This document shows positions 7,801 through 16,144 of a stretch of DNA of 64,000 nucleotides, in pieces. The position numbers were made by a program, and so were the translations under genes. Source of the stretch: Kiloniellaceae bacterium (GTDB lineage Bacteria > Pseudomonadota > Alphaproteobacteria > Kiloniellales > J153); the NCBI GenBank assembly GCA_021776095.1, contig JAJFGO010000038.1, forward strand, positions 1 to 64,000, read 5' to 3'. The notes beneath the pieces are model-generated. The model ran no database searches. It was not told the DNA's origin and saw nothing but the letters and a program-made list of their open reading frames with translations. The first letter of the stretch is position 1; each line of letters opens with the position of its first letter.

Positions 7801-9147
7801 TCACGGTGGATTTTGAAACTGGACCCCAATCCAGTACATTGTGCTCGATTTCGCTATTGAGAAGCCAAGGACTTCTAGAGAAGACCGGAGTGCTCGCTCC
7901 GAAGATGGAATAGGTAAGTTTGAATTAGCGCAGAACTCACAACAGCGCGTGAACATATCAGCGGCTGAGATCCGGTCTTTTGGCTGTCCAGTTCGGACCA
8001 GGTGCGTTTCTGCAAAAACCTTTGCAGGATTGGATCTGTGTAACCAGGAACGCGTTGCATGGCGCACCGTGGCAGGGCGGGCGATGCTGCCTCGTTTCAG
8101 CACACGCTGGAAACCCTCAACGGCGCGGCGGAGCAGTCCTTGACCACCGCGTTCAAATACCTCTTCAGCCAGTTTTGGGTTTCTCTTTTCAGGCGGAACA
8201 GTGCGTGTGAATGGCACAACAAGCATACGGCGTCGGATCGCTTCGCCAGTCTCAGGTAGTGGCGGCAAATGGTTTGTTGAGAACACGTGCAAAGCGATGG
8301 GTTTGATCTTGAATCCGGTTTCGCCGACCCGCCGAACTGTTGTCGTGTCGCCTGCACAAATGCTCTTGAGCATCTCCATATGCCTCCCTTGGAGTGGTGG
8401 AAGCTCGCCGACAGAATTGAACCGCGATCCGGCCAAGTGAACACGATGGAAGTCATACAGCCATTCTGAAGGTGATACAGAGGACCGCATGTTTTCAGGA
8501 ATCAGCTGCTCAATGAGTTTGGTGGTGACCCCCTTGCCGTTTGCTCCTGTTCCATAGAAGATAATTAGAGTTTGGAAACGATCACCATATCCAAACAATG
8601 CCACCCCAGTGACCTCGTAAATTAAATCTACCAGTGACTGATCCGCGAAAGTTTCACGAAGAAAATTATCACAGTCGTTGGTATCGGAAGTTGGATCATA
8701 GTTGATATCCAAACGTGCCCTTTGTCTCTGATCGACCCTGTGTGGCTTCAAGGTCAACTGATCGCCTTCGATAGTGAGAAATCCGTTTGCAACCGATATC
8801 CCTTCTGGTGGCGAAAAAAAGTACCCAGGGTTACTCAGACGGCGCTTGATGGCTCGCAAAACAGAGTTCGCACGTGTTTCCGAAATCTTGAGTCGGCCAT
8901 TAGGCGTCCGTGTGCCATCTAGGTCGAAAATGAAATTAACAACCACCGCGTCATCCAGAAGTACGAATATTCCTTCATTGGGCTCATATTGCCAAAGCCT
9001 CTGTTCGTCGAACACGATCAGTCGGCCATGCTTCTCTAAGTGAGGGATGATCGCATCTGCCAACTCGACATCTGAGATACCTTGGCGTTGCTGCAACAGC
9101 TGCTTCAAACGTGTAGGAGCATTCTTCTTCGGCACATGGCGTGGCAT
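7801..9147 (-). CDS. D5/P4-type SF3 helicase (phage/plasmid primase C-terminal family)
   Basis: This 448-residue protein has a D5_N-like region (about 90-190) followed by a superfamily 3 helicase core. Walker A is GTGANGKG at 199-206, and the sensor-like FSTNHLPPLPETGEAIRRR with the arginine finger lies later. This family unwinds the origin of phage P4-like satellites and plasmids. No archaeo-eukaryotic primase domain is visible in the first 90 residues, so it may be helicase only, with priming by a host or other protein. It lies 42 bp after the AlpA-like gene and upstream of two small genes on the same strand. Confidence 0.88.
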   Translation of the reverse strand: MPRHVPKKNAPTRLKQLLQQRQGISDVELADAIIPHLEKHGRLIVFDEQRLWQYEPNEGIFVLLDDAVVVNFIFDLDGTRTPNGRLKISETRANSVLRAIKRRLSNPGYFFSPPEGISVANGFLTIEGDQLTLKPHRVDQRQRARLDINYDPTSDTNDCDNFLRETFADQSLVDLIYEVTGVALFGYGDRFQTLIIFYGTGANGKGVTTKLIEQLIPENMRSSVSPSEWLYDFHRVHLAGSRFNSVGELPPLQGRHMEMLKSICAGDTTTVRRVGETGFKIKPIALHVFSTNHLPPLPETGEAIRRRMLVVPFTRTVPPEKRNPKLAEEVFERGGQGLLRRAVEGFQRVLKRGSIARPATVRHATRSWLHRSNPAKVFAETHLVRTGQPKDRISAADMFTRCCEFCANSNLPIPSSERALRSSLEVLGFSIAKSSTMYWIGVQFQNPP

Positions 9148-9189
9148 TGCGATTAAGCGCCTTCCGGGTCAGAGGAGAGGCGATGGTGT

Positions 9190-9396
9190 TCAACTGTTTG
9201 GCACTGGTTCTGTCGTAGACTCACGAGCGGCATCTTCTACGTACTTTGCCAAGTCAGACTTTTTGTATCGAACTGCGCCTCCAATCTTTCGGTAGGTTGG
9301 CCCTTCTCCGGCCCAACGCCAACGAGAGAGGGTTTTCGGCTTCAATCGGAGAAATTCGGCGGCTTCTGACTCGGTCAGGAGTTGTGATTCAACCAT
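9190..9396 (-). CDS. AlpA/MerR-like helix-turn-helix regulator or excisionase
   Basis: This 68-residue protein starting MVESQLLTESEAAEFL has the DNA-binding winged helix of the AlpA/Xis class: a LTESEAAEFLRLKPKTLSRW helix pair, then GPTYRKIGGAVRYKKSDL. The ATG at 9396 has GGAG 8 nt upstream; a longer frame from 9468 lacks such support. In P4-like elements AlpA-type proteins activate or act as excisionase for the integrase. It heads the helicase operon. A pair of CCAATGG repeats (9442-9448, 9458-9464) lies 46-68 bp upstream. Confidence 0.85.
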   Translation of the reverse strand: MVESQLLTESEAAEFLRLKPKTLSRWRWAGEGPTYRKIGGAVRYKKSDLAKYVEDAARESTTEPVPNS

Positions 9397-9666
9397 GAGA
9401 AATACTCCGCGTTTTGGATCAATCAATTTGAACAAATAACGCCAATGGCCCAAATTACCAATGGACATAAATTGGAATTATTTTGACTATTTTTTGTCCA
9501 CCGAAAGTTACGCATGGGTGCGCACAGTTATTTAGTTTGCGGATTTACTTGTTGGCGGAGTTCGTGTTCGAAAACGCGGAAGATCATGCCAAATTTTGGC
9601 ACCACTAGAACGCTTCAAGCATCTTGGAAAAAACTGGCTACTTAGGCTGCGCGCACTAGTTTCGGA
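9397..9666. promoter_or_regulatory. Control region of the replication operon with shared operator
   Basis: This 270-bp gap holds the dyad TGCCAAATTTTGGCA (9587-9601), identical to the one at 465-479 upstream of the restriction-modification operon. It also has two direct CCAATGG repeats 16 bp apart nearer the AlpA-like start. It presumably contains the promoter firing leftward into AlpA and the helicase. Exact -35/-10 boxes are not clear. Confidence 0.5.
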
Positions 9667-10380
9667 TTATCCACCTGCTGTAGGCAATGTCTCCAAAGCA
9701 CGCTGCACCCTCTTTCCAAGAGCGTTCTTGGACTGAATGTGCATGAGTGGTTGTGCACAGAGCTCAACAAATTCAAGAAATTGACCGCTGTAGGTCTGGG
9801 CTGTCGCGCTGTACGAAACAGTGGCCCTTTGGCCAGCCTTTGCCTCATAGAGGCGTGCAAGCATCCACACGAAAGCGGTAAACGCGATCACTTGAGGACG
9901 TCCTCGCGCCGGTTTAGGGAGTTGGTCGAGTGTCGTTGAGATGACATCGATTAGATTGTGAAGATGCTGAACCGCGAAATCGATCTCCGAATCGCCCTTG
10001 GAAAAGGTATTGGCAGCTTGACCAAACTTGGCTTCCGTTGGTGTCAGGATACTCCCCGACGCGCATAGGGCCAGCCGAATGGCCGTTTCATCATCGAGAT
10101 CCTCCAACCGATCTAAAAGCTTCTCGCCCGCTTCCAATATTTCTATCAGTGCCGCCTTTTGCTCCGCAGGTTTCGGTGCTTGATCAAATGAATGCTTCAT
10201 TCCAAGATAGCGCGCTGCTATGTCTTCAATTTCTGCTTTTATGGCGGTGATATGGGCTTCGCCTCGCGCGACCAAGATATCAACAATCCGCTCCATCGCC
10301 TCAGCTGGATAGGGCGGCACATCGATCTCGGAAAGCTCTGTTATGCGCCACCTTCGGCGCGGCTGTCTTTGACGCGGCAT
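9667..10380 (-). CDS. Conserved-looking island protein of unknown function
   Basis: This 237-residue protein has a basic N-terminus (MPRQRQPRRRW). A helical acidic middle follows, then a C-terminal block with VIAFTAFVWMLARLYEAKAG and a YSGQFLEFVELC segment. I do not recognise a domain. Its position, upstream of the AlpA-helicase operon on the same strand, suggests a mobile-element core function rather than cargo. Composition is closer to the chromosomal style than the restriction-modification operon. The promoter must lie in 10381-10682. Confidence 0.7.
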   Translation of the reverse strand: MPRQRQPRRRWRITELSEIDVPPYPAEAMERIVDILVARGEAHITAIKAEIEDIAARYLGMKHSFDQAPKPAEQKAALIEILEAGEKLLDRLEDLDDETAIRLALCASGSILTPTEAKFGQAANTFSKGDSEIDFAVQHLHNLIDVISTTLDQLPKPARGRPQVIAFTAFVWMLARLYEAKAGQRATVSYSATAQTYSGQFLEFVELCAQPLMHIQSKNALGKRVQRALETLPTAGG

Positions 10381-10682
10381 TTGCAGGTCACCTTATGTAG
10401 CGACACCGAATCCTGACGACGGCGAAATCAAAGCGTCTTGGCCTCATTCGATTGGTCCAGAAATTTCCGCTTTCTGGTTAACCGCCCTTTTCGCTGTGAA
10501 TTGTACAGCATCTGGTTGCCAACCCAATCTGGACATTAGGGTTGTCGCCTTCCGCTTTCATCCTGAAATCTGGCGGTGAATGTCGGTGCCAGATAAGTCT
10601 GCCCAGACCCTGGGCCGATATTGGCCTCGCCAGAAGTTATAATGTATAAGTCACTGACAGCGCTGTCAGTTCATCTGGCCAA
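10381..10682. promoter_or_regulatory. Divergent promoter region with two inverted repeats
   Basis: This 302-bp gap separates the unknown minus-strand gene and the PD-(D/E)XK gene. It contains CCAGAAA-N7-TTTCTGG (10457-10477), a TATAAT box at 10638-10643, and directly after it the perfect 18-bp palindrome ACTGACAGCGCTGTCAGT (10653-10670). The palindrome overlaps the expected transcription start of the nuclease gene. Confidence 0.55.
10653..10670 (+). promoter_or_regulatory. Palindromic operator of the PD-(D/E)XK gene
   Basis: ACTGACAGCGCTGTCAGT is an exact dyad, 10 bp after a TATAAT -10 box and 12 bp before the ATG at 10683. A protein bound here would cover the start of transcription and the 5' end of the message, so tight repression is expected. 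The binding protein is unknown. Confidence 0.6.
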
Positions 10683-11975
10683 ATGATTGATACGCCAATG
10701 CGAAATGTATTTGATCAGTATTCTCAGCCTGAAAACCAAGTGACGCACGCGTTGATTACTTGCTTGGGCGAGGACCAAGGGCTGTTGCGGCGCTTCATAA
10801 GAGAGATCGCGGAGGTCAATCCACCCAAAGGACAGGCAATTGTCGTCCAAGAACAAGCCTTGCCTGGTGATCCAGATCTAACCGAGGAGGAAACGGAGGA
10901 ACGCGGGCTTCCTGATGCCGTCCTACATGACGGAGAGTCATGGTGCTTGGTCATCGAAAGCAAAGTAACCGCGCGCTCAAGCCTCGGCCAACTCCGGCGC
11001 CATCGTGCCACGATTGAGCGTCGTGGATTTTCTTCGATCCATCTTCTCCTGATCACAGCGACGCAAGCGACCGAGAAGGTTCGGGCCGAATGCCACACCA
11101 TTGGTTGGAGCGACATTTACGCTTGGCTGCGCGCTCAGCCACGGAATTCAAAGTGGGCGCATCGAGCGGCAGAGTATCTTGAGATTAAGGAAAGGCGGAT
11201 GATCGAGACCGAGAAACTGAAGGAGGGGGCGTTGACAAAATTTGCCGGCTTCGACTTTGGGGTTGATCGACCGTACAGCTATCTCGAAGCAAAGCGGACG
11301 CTGCGCCTCGCTATGGAGGAACTCCGGACCGTTACCAAGCTACAGACTCAACTTGAAGCGGATATTGGGGGAGAGGGACGCAAGGCAATTACCGGTCGCG
11401 AGGGGAGCAGCATATGGGACTTCATTCCACTTCAGGGATCGGATGGTGATCAGTTCACGCGTTATCCCCACCTCACGCTCTCAGTTGGATCGGAGCGCGT
11501 CTTCGCGCACATTACTATCCCGAATAGCATCAACACCCAGTTCCACAACAATCTTCTGGCCCTTGGAATCGAGCAGTTTTTTGAACTCCTTCACAGCGTC
11601 AACCAACGCCTACGCCCGGTGCTTCGAAAGGCGCCGGACGCAGCTCCTTGGTTCGTGGCGGTGCAACGCCGCTACCCATCGCAGCGCTCAATACCGATTA
11701 TAGATGCTTTACTCGAATTCGATCTGCGCACAGCAGTACGAGATGAGGCAAAAACCAAGCGTGGCGCGGCGAAGTCAATGCCAGAGTGGATGGAGGCCGC
11801 TTACTTGGCATGGGCCTCCAAGCGGACCACAGGTGCAAACTACCAGCTTGCAGTGGGAGCAATCTTTCCCTTCAGTCGTTGCCCGGCTATCCGCCAGCCA
11901 CAAGCGATCCAGTTGATTGCTGACACGTGGCTCGCTTGCAACCCCTTGCTATCCGCGATTTGCGGGAAAAGCTGA
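10683..11975 (+). CDS. Predicted PD-(D/E)XK nuclease, probable stand-alone defence protein
   Basis: This 430-residue protein has an N-terminal nuclease core: acidic D78 in LPDAVL, then E92 and K94 in the strand LVIESKV, the PD-(D/E)XK pattern. A basic helix (LGQLRRHRATIERRG) follows. The remaining roughly 280 residues are mixed alpha/beta with no domain I recognise. The closest style is the PDDEXK_4-like proteins of defence and mobile islands. No partner gene is adjacent. The ATG at 10683 lacks a good ribosome site, and M6 (10698) is possible. Expression appears controlled by the palindrome at 10653-10670, as expected for a toxic nuclease. Confidence 0.72.
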   Translation: MIDTPMRNVFDQYSQPENQVTHALITCLGEDQGLLRRFIREIAEVNPPKGQAIVVQEQALPGDPDLTEEETEERGLPDAVLHDGESWCLVIESKVTARSSLGQLRRHRATIERRGFSSIHLLLITATQATEKVRAECHTIGWSDIYAWLRAQPRNSKWAHRAAEYLEIKERRMIETEKLKEGALTKFAGFDFGVDRPYSYLEAKRTLRLAMEELRTVTKLQTQLEADIGGEGRKAITGREGSSIWDFIPLQGSDGDQFTRYPHLTLSVGSERVFAHITIPNSINTQFHNNLLALGIEQFFELLHSVNQRLRPVLRKAPDAAPWFVAVQRRYPSQRSIPIIDALLEFDLRTAVRDEAKTKRGAAKSMPEWMEAAYLAWASKRTTGANYQLAVGAIFPFSRCPAIRQPQAIQLIADTWLACNPLLSAICGKS

Positions 11976-12177
11976 CACAGGAGGCATCAATACTTCTCTA
12001 GCTGCGCACGTTGGGCCGGCTTTCGACCGGTCTACCTCAAAGATCGGACATGCCTGGGATTGACCCCTGAGGGCAAAGAATGATCCAATCCGGACGTTTT
12101 AGCATTGATGAAATCGGTCAGTAGATGTTTGTAAGCGGTTGCCTTCATGGTGATTGATTTTTCTGGGGCTCGAAATC

Positions 12178-13080
12178 ATGCATGTCAACTGGCCTGGAAC
12201 GAGGTGTGTGCTCTGTTTGAGTGAGGCCCCCCTGTCGAAGGAGCATCTGATTCCTGAAGCTCTCGGAGGCATTCTTACCTGCTCGTTTCTTTGCAGGACC
12301 TGCAATTCAACTCTAGGTGCCTCCTTTGAAGCCGAGGCGAGGGCTGATCCCTCTATTCGCATCGCTGCGCATAACCTTCAGTTGCAGATGCCTGAGTTGG
12401 CCCAAAGGCTTATTGAAGATCAGCGTTTTATCTCGGAAGGTCCGGGAGGAAACGAGCGAGGGATAGTTCGCGAGGGGAAATTTCGGGTTAAGTCACGAAC
12501 GGCGGAAGATGGTTCTCTTATTCAACCTACGGATCTTGCCCGGAAGTCGGTTGGAAAAATTCTGCGAATAGCTGGCGCCGGTGATACCCCAATTGCCGAA
12601 GCGCTGAAAAGATTGGAGGAGACTGGGGAGAACCTAAGGATGACATTGGCTCCGGGATTGGAAGCGGTGAAATGGAGCGTTAAAAAGCTGCAACTAGACC
12701 TCAGCCGCAGCAAGCTGATGAGTCCTCTTGTTCCACTGAAGATTGGTTATGAATTCCTCGCATGCCACTTGGGGTGCGCGATCTATGACGACGCCCCGCA
12801 AATGCGGGAGTTGCGGGCAGCTTTGCGAGGCACGCTAGAAGACGATTCGTATTTTTGGGTGGAACGGCTTAACGCCTCAGAATGTGAACCATTCCATGGC
12901 ATTTATTTTGAAGGGAACAGCCCATACGCGCGCGTACTCATCCGCCTCTTTGGGTGGCTTGCTTTTCGCGTGCATTTTCGACGGTTATCAGTTGCCGGTC
13001 CCAGATTCATTTACACGCACTATCTGGACACCAGCTGTGAGGATATCCGGATTCTGGAGTCGCAGTCCGGCGCGCTGTAA
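12178..13080 (+). CDS. HNH endonuclease-domain protein
   Basis: This predicted 300-residue protein has a compact HNH/zinc motif at its N-terminus: CVLC, then EHLIPEALGG (catalytic His), then CRTCNSTLG, i.e. two CxxC pairs around the histidine. The rest (about 250 residues) has no domain I recognise and may sense or bind a partner. ATG 12178 is preferred; a TTG at 12154 is in frame. It lies between the PD-(D/E)XK gene and the GmrSD-like gene with about 200-bp gaps on each side, so it is probably transcribed alone. The defence role is inferred from neighbours. Confidence 0.78.
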   Translation: MHVNWPGTRCVLCLSEAPLSKEHLIPEALGGILTCSFLCRTCNSTLGASFEAEARADPSIRIAAHNLQLQMPELAQRLIEDQRFISEGPGGNERGIVREGKFRVKSRTAEDGSLIQPTDLARKSVGKILRIAGAGDTPIAEALKRLEETGENLRMTLAPGLEAVKWSVKKLQLDLSRSKLMSPLVPLKIGYEFLACHLGCAIYDDAPQMRELRAALRGTLEDDSYFWVERLNASECEPFHGIYFEGNSPYARVLIRLFGWLAFRVHFRRLSVAGPRFIYTHYLDTSCEDIRILESQSGAL

Positions 13081-13291
13081 AAAAGCAAATGAGCCCATTC
13101 TACCTCGGAGAACTGACGCCGTTGGGTGAGGCCAGCTAATACCGAATTTGACCCGGAGCAGCCATTTGATGAATTTCTGGAGGCTCTGACCGTGAGCAAT
13201 TCCCTCGAATTACCAGTCGAAAGCAAAGCAACTAGGTTTGAATTCGAGATCTGGTGCGATTAATCGCGCTCATCGATACAAGGGTGACACA

Positions 13292-14995
13292 ATGGAATAC
13301 ATCCCGGTACGAGTTAGCGACATCATCCGACAGGTGAATCGTGACCTGTATCTTCCCGCGATACAGCGAGAATTGGTGTGGAAAACTGACAAAATTGAAC
13401 GTCTCTTCGACTCGATCATGGGCGATTTTCCCATCGGCTCATTCTTGTTCTGGAAGCTAGAGGAGAAGAACAAGGACGAGTGGCCGATTTATGAGTACAT
13501 TCGTGACTTTGATGAAGCATCGCCCCACAATCCGCTAGCAAACATGGCAGGAATCAACAGAGACATAAGGCTTGTCCTTGATGGCCAGCAGCGCATTACC
13601 GCACTTTTCATTGGATTACGTGGGTCTTACACCTACTTCTATTACCGATGGCTGAAAACTAAACTATATCTCAATCTCCTAAAGATTCCTGTGCTAGATG
13701 ATGAGAACCCCGAGGAACTGACTTATGAATTTGCGTTTCGTGAAAGTGACCAGCCATCTGGTGCTCTTCAAAAACTTTGGTATCCGGTCGGTCATATCCT
13801 AGATTTTCAAGACGCAGAAGACGCCAAGAGCGATATGAAGAAGCAACTGACATTGTTGTCGGAAGATCAGCAAGATAATGCCAACAGGCTTGTCGGACGC
13901 CTACACAGCCGCATTCATACCAACCTAGTTGGCAACTATTACGAAGAAAGGTCACAGGATTACGATAAGGTATTGCAGATTTTTGTGAGGGCAAACGCCG
14001 GGGGACAACCACTCGAATACTCTGACTTGCTCCTGGCTACGGCAACAGCCAAATGGGAAACGCTCGATGCGCGTAGTGAGATTCACGATTTTACAGATGC
14101 ACTCAACGAAACCGGTACGGGTTTCAAATTTGGCAAAGATTTTGTTCTAAAGGCGTGCCTGTATCTGTGCGAATCTCTCCCCATTCAATATAAGGTCAAA
14201 AACTTTTCTAGAAAGAATCTTCTAACTATAGAAGCGAATTGGGGTGCCATCAAAGAAGCGCTTGCAACCACTGTGCGTCTAATTTCACGCTTTGGGTTTC
14301 ATTCCAAGAATGTCGTGGCACCATTGGCACTGCTTCCAGTTGCCTTCTATTTGCTAAGGCGCGGCAATCGAAATTTTGACACATCGTCAAAAGCCGAAGA
14401 TGCCGAGGCACAGGTTGCTATTCGCAAATGGTTCGTATTTTCGACTCTCAAGAACGCTTTTGGTGGATCATCAGATACGACCCTGACTCGCCTCCGAGAG
14501 CTGCTAAAAGGTTGTGGTCCAGCGACCCCGTTTCCAGCGGATGAATTGTATAAGTCCCTTGAGATTGAGTCATCGCTAAATGATGACGAAATTGAACACA
14601 TCTTAGAATTTAAGTACCAAGGACGTTACACGAATTTGGTGCTGTCGCTCCTGTATCCTGACAGAGATTGGAAAGATGCGGTTTTCCATGAGGATCACAT
14701 TTTCCCGAAATCAGAGTTCAAGATTCGCTCTCTGAAAAGGCGGGGCTATGATGACACAAGAATCAAAAACTATATGTCTCATTTTGACACACTGCAGAAT
14801 CTCCAGCTGCTTACCGATTCTGAGAATATTTCCAAGAGCGCCACACCTTTCGACGACTGGATTCAATCGAGAGATCCTGAGTTTCGAGCCCGCCACCGAA
14901 TTCCTGACATGCAGGACTACGGATTTGATCACTTCGAAGAATTCTCGGTGGCCCGAAAAGACCAAATAATAGAAGTACTGAAATCACTTTCCTGA
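13292..14995 (+). CDS. GmrSD-like DUF262/DUF1524 restriction protein
   Basis: This 567-residue protein starts at the ATG after AAGGGTG. It has a DUF262 (ParB/Srx-fold) NTPase domain with signature DGQQRIT at 97-103. The C-terminal DUF1524 HNH nuclease has HEDHIFPKSEF from residue 466 and downstream asparagines in LQNLQLL. This is the single-chain GmrSD architecture. Characterised GmrSD enzymes use NTP to cut glucosylated hydroxymethylcytosine phage DNA, and related proteins include BrxU and SspE. Target specificity here is unknown. It is cargo of the island and apparently independent of the McrBC-type operon. Confidence 0.88.
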   Translation: MEYIPVRVSDIIRQVNRDLYLPAIQRELVWKTDKIERLFDSIMGDFPIGSFLFWKLEEKNKDEWPIYEYIRDFDEASPHNPLANMAGINRDIRLVLDGQQRITALFIGLRGSYTYFYYRWLKTKLYLNLLKIPVLDDENPEELTYEFAFRESDQPSGALQKLWYPVGHILDFQDAEDAKSDMKKQLTLLSEDQQDNANRLVGRLHSRIHTNLVGNYYEERSQDYDKVLQIFVRANAGGQPLEYSDLLLATATAKWETLDARSEIHDFTDALNETGTGFKFGKDFVLKACLYLCESLPIQYKVKNFSRKNLLTIEANWGAIKEALATTVRLISRFGFHSKNVVAPLALLPVAFYLLRRGNRNFDTSSKAEDAEAQVAIRKWFVFSTLKNAFGGSSDTTLTRLRELLKGCGPATPFPADELYKSLEIESSLNDDEIEHILEFKYQGRYTNLVLSLLYPDRDWKDAVFHEDHIFPKSEFKIRSLKRRGYDDTRIKNYMSHFDTLQNLQLLTDSENISKSATPFDDWIQSRDPEFRARHRIPDMQDYGFDHFEEFSVARKDQIIEVLKSLS

Positions 14996-15200
14996 CCAGG
15001 CAGAGTGTAGCCCGATTTTGACTATACGCCGACTAAGCAAACCGATCTGGAAAATACCCGGAAAGCGACGATCAGCTGAAACTCTGACGCCTGTTGTCAG
15101 AGCCGATTTGAGAGCTGCGGTATAAGCGCAGGCGCGATGTTGTCGAGCAAGTTATGTCAAAGGCGTATACGCAACCTATGGTCTCTTAACCGCCTCATCA

Positions 15201-15416
15201 TTACTTTGGAATGGGTTCTAAGAGGCGTGCTGGAGCCACACAAAGTGCGTTTGCCAACCGCTCAAGCACCAAGACCGTGGGGTTCCGCGCGCCCCTCTCA
15301 ATTCCACTGATGTAGGTCCGGTGCAGGCCCGACTCGAAGGCAAGTTCTTCCTGCGACCAGTCGCGTTCCCGCCTGATCCTCTGCACATTGAAACCCAGTT
15401 GCCTCCGGATATCCAT
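15201..15416 (-). CDS. Xre-family helix-turn-helix regulator
   Basis: This 71-residue protein, MDIRRQLGFNVQRIRRERDW onwards, is a single Xre/Cro HTH domain (WSQEELAFESGLHRTYISGIERG) with nothing else, the size of restriction-modification controller proteins and prophage repressors. ATG at 15416 is preferred over a TTG at 15428. It is divergent from the unknown gene at 15555. The dyad TGTAGAC-N5-GTCTACA lies 19 bp before its start and suggests autoregulation. It is a candidate regulator for other palindromes in the island, although their sequences differ from its own dyad. Confidence 0.88.
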   Translation of the reverse strand: MDIRRQLGFNVQRIRRERDWSQEELAFESGLHRTYISGIERGARNPTVLVLERLANALCVAPARLLEPIPK

Positions 15417-15435
15417 ATCTGGAAGCAAGCCGGGG

Positions 15436-15454
15436 TGTAGACGATCGGTCTACA
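15436..15454. promoter_or_regulatory. Inverted repeat, likely Xre operator
   Basis: TGTAGACGATCGGTCTACA has perfect 7-bp arms around a 5-bp centre. It lies in the 138-bp divergent region between the Xre gene and the unknown gene at 15555, placed to control both promoters. Confidence 0.55.
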
Positions 15455-15554
15455 GACGATGAGTAACAATTAGCTCTGAGGGTTGGCGGCGTTCTGATAT
15501 CCTTTCCTCTGACAAATGCATTGCACTGGCCGGACAGGAAAACAGGAGGGTTTG

Positions 15555-16091
15555 ATGGGGGCCAAACCGCAGAGCACGGCACCCCGCACTGTAAATCCGG
15601 CGTTTTTCCACGTAACCGTGTCAGAGGCGGTGTTTACAGGCGGTCTTGCTGCTGAAAATGGAGAAGGTGAGGAAAAACCATTTCATACCAAATCGTTGAG
15701 ACTAATCGGTAGAACAAATGATCGTATCGATCATCCTCAAATTCGTGATTTGTCGTGCGAAGTGGATTTCGTAATAGATAATATAAAGAGGTATCAAATA
15801 CAAAGCCCGCCAAGTTGCCCCATCATTGGGCAAGCACTTTATTCCAAATTCGCAGAAGGCGAAGGGTTTGCGGTATCAATACTTTGTACGTCTGAATATT
15901 TCGAACGGGTTAAAGACATTACCACGCTAATGGTATCTTCTATGGCGGGTGAGGCAGATCTCTCTATTGGGGTTTTGGATTTCCCACGGGACTGGAGGCC
16001 GGCAGATTCAAAACTAGGAAATTCGACCTTTTGGGTTACCTCGGTGGACTTGCAATGGAGAGCTGGGGTTGGTCAGCGCTACGCATCTTAA
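15555..16091 (+). CDS. Unknown island cargo protein
   Basis: This 178-residue protein, MGAKPQSTAPRTV onwards, has a mixed beta-rich composition, no membrane segment and no motif I recognise. Its start is well supported by AGGAGG 5 nt before the ATG at 15555; the longer frame from 15516 is not needed. It is divergent from the Xre gene across a dyad operator and ends 53 bp before the integrase stop, tail to tail. A defence or regulatory role would be guesswork. Content is moderately AT-rich. Confidence 0.72.
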   Translation: MGAKPQSTAPRTVNPAFFHVTVSEAVFTGGLAAENGEGEEKPFHTKSLRLIGRTNDRIDHPQIRDLSCEVDFVIDNIKRYQIQSPPSCPIIGQALYSKFAEGEGFAVSILCTSEYFERVKDITTLMVSSMAGEADLSIGVLDFPRDWRPADSKLGNSTFWVTSVDLQWRAGVGQRYAS

Positions 16092-16144
16092 AGTCACGCT
16101 CGAATTCGATAGCGGGCAGAGAAGGATTAAAACGTGGCTTTTTT

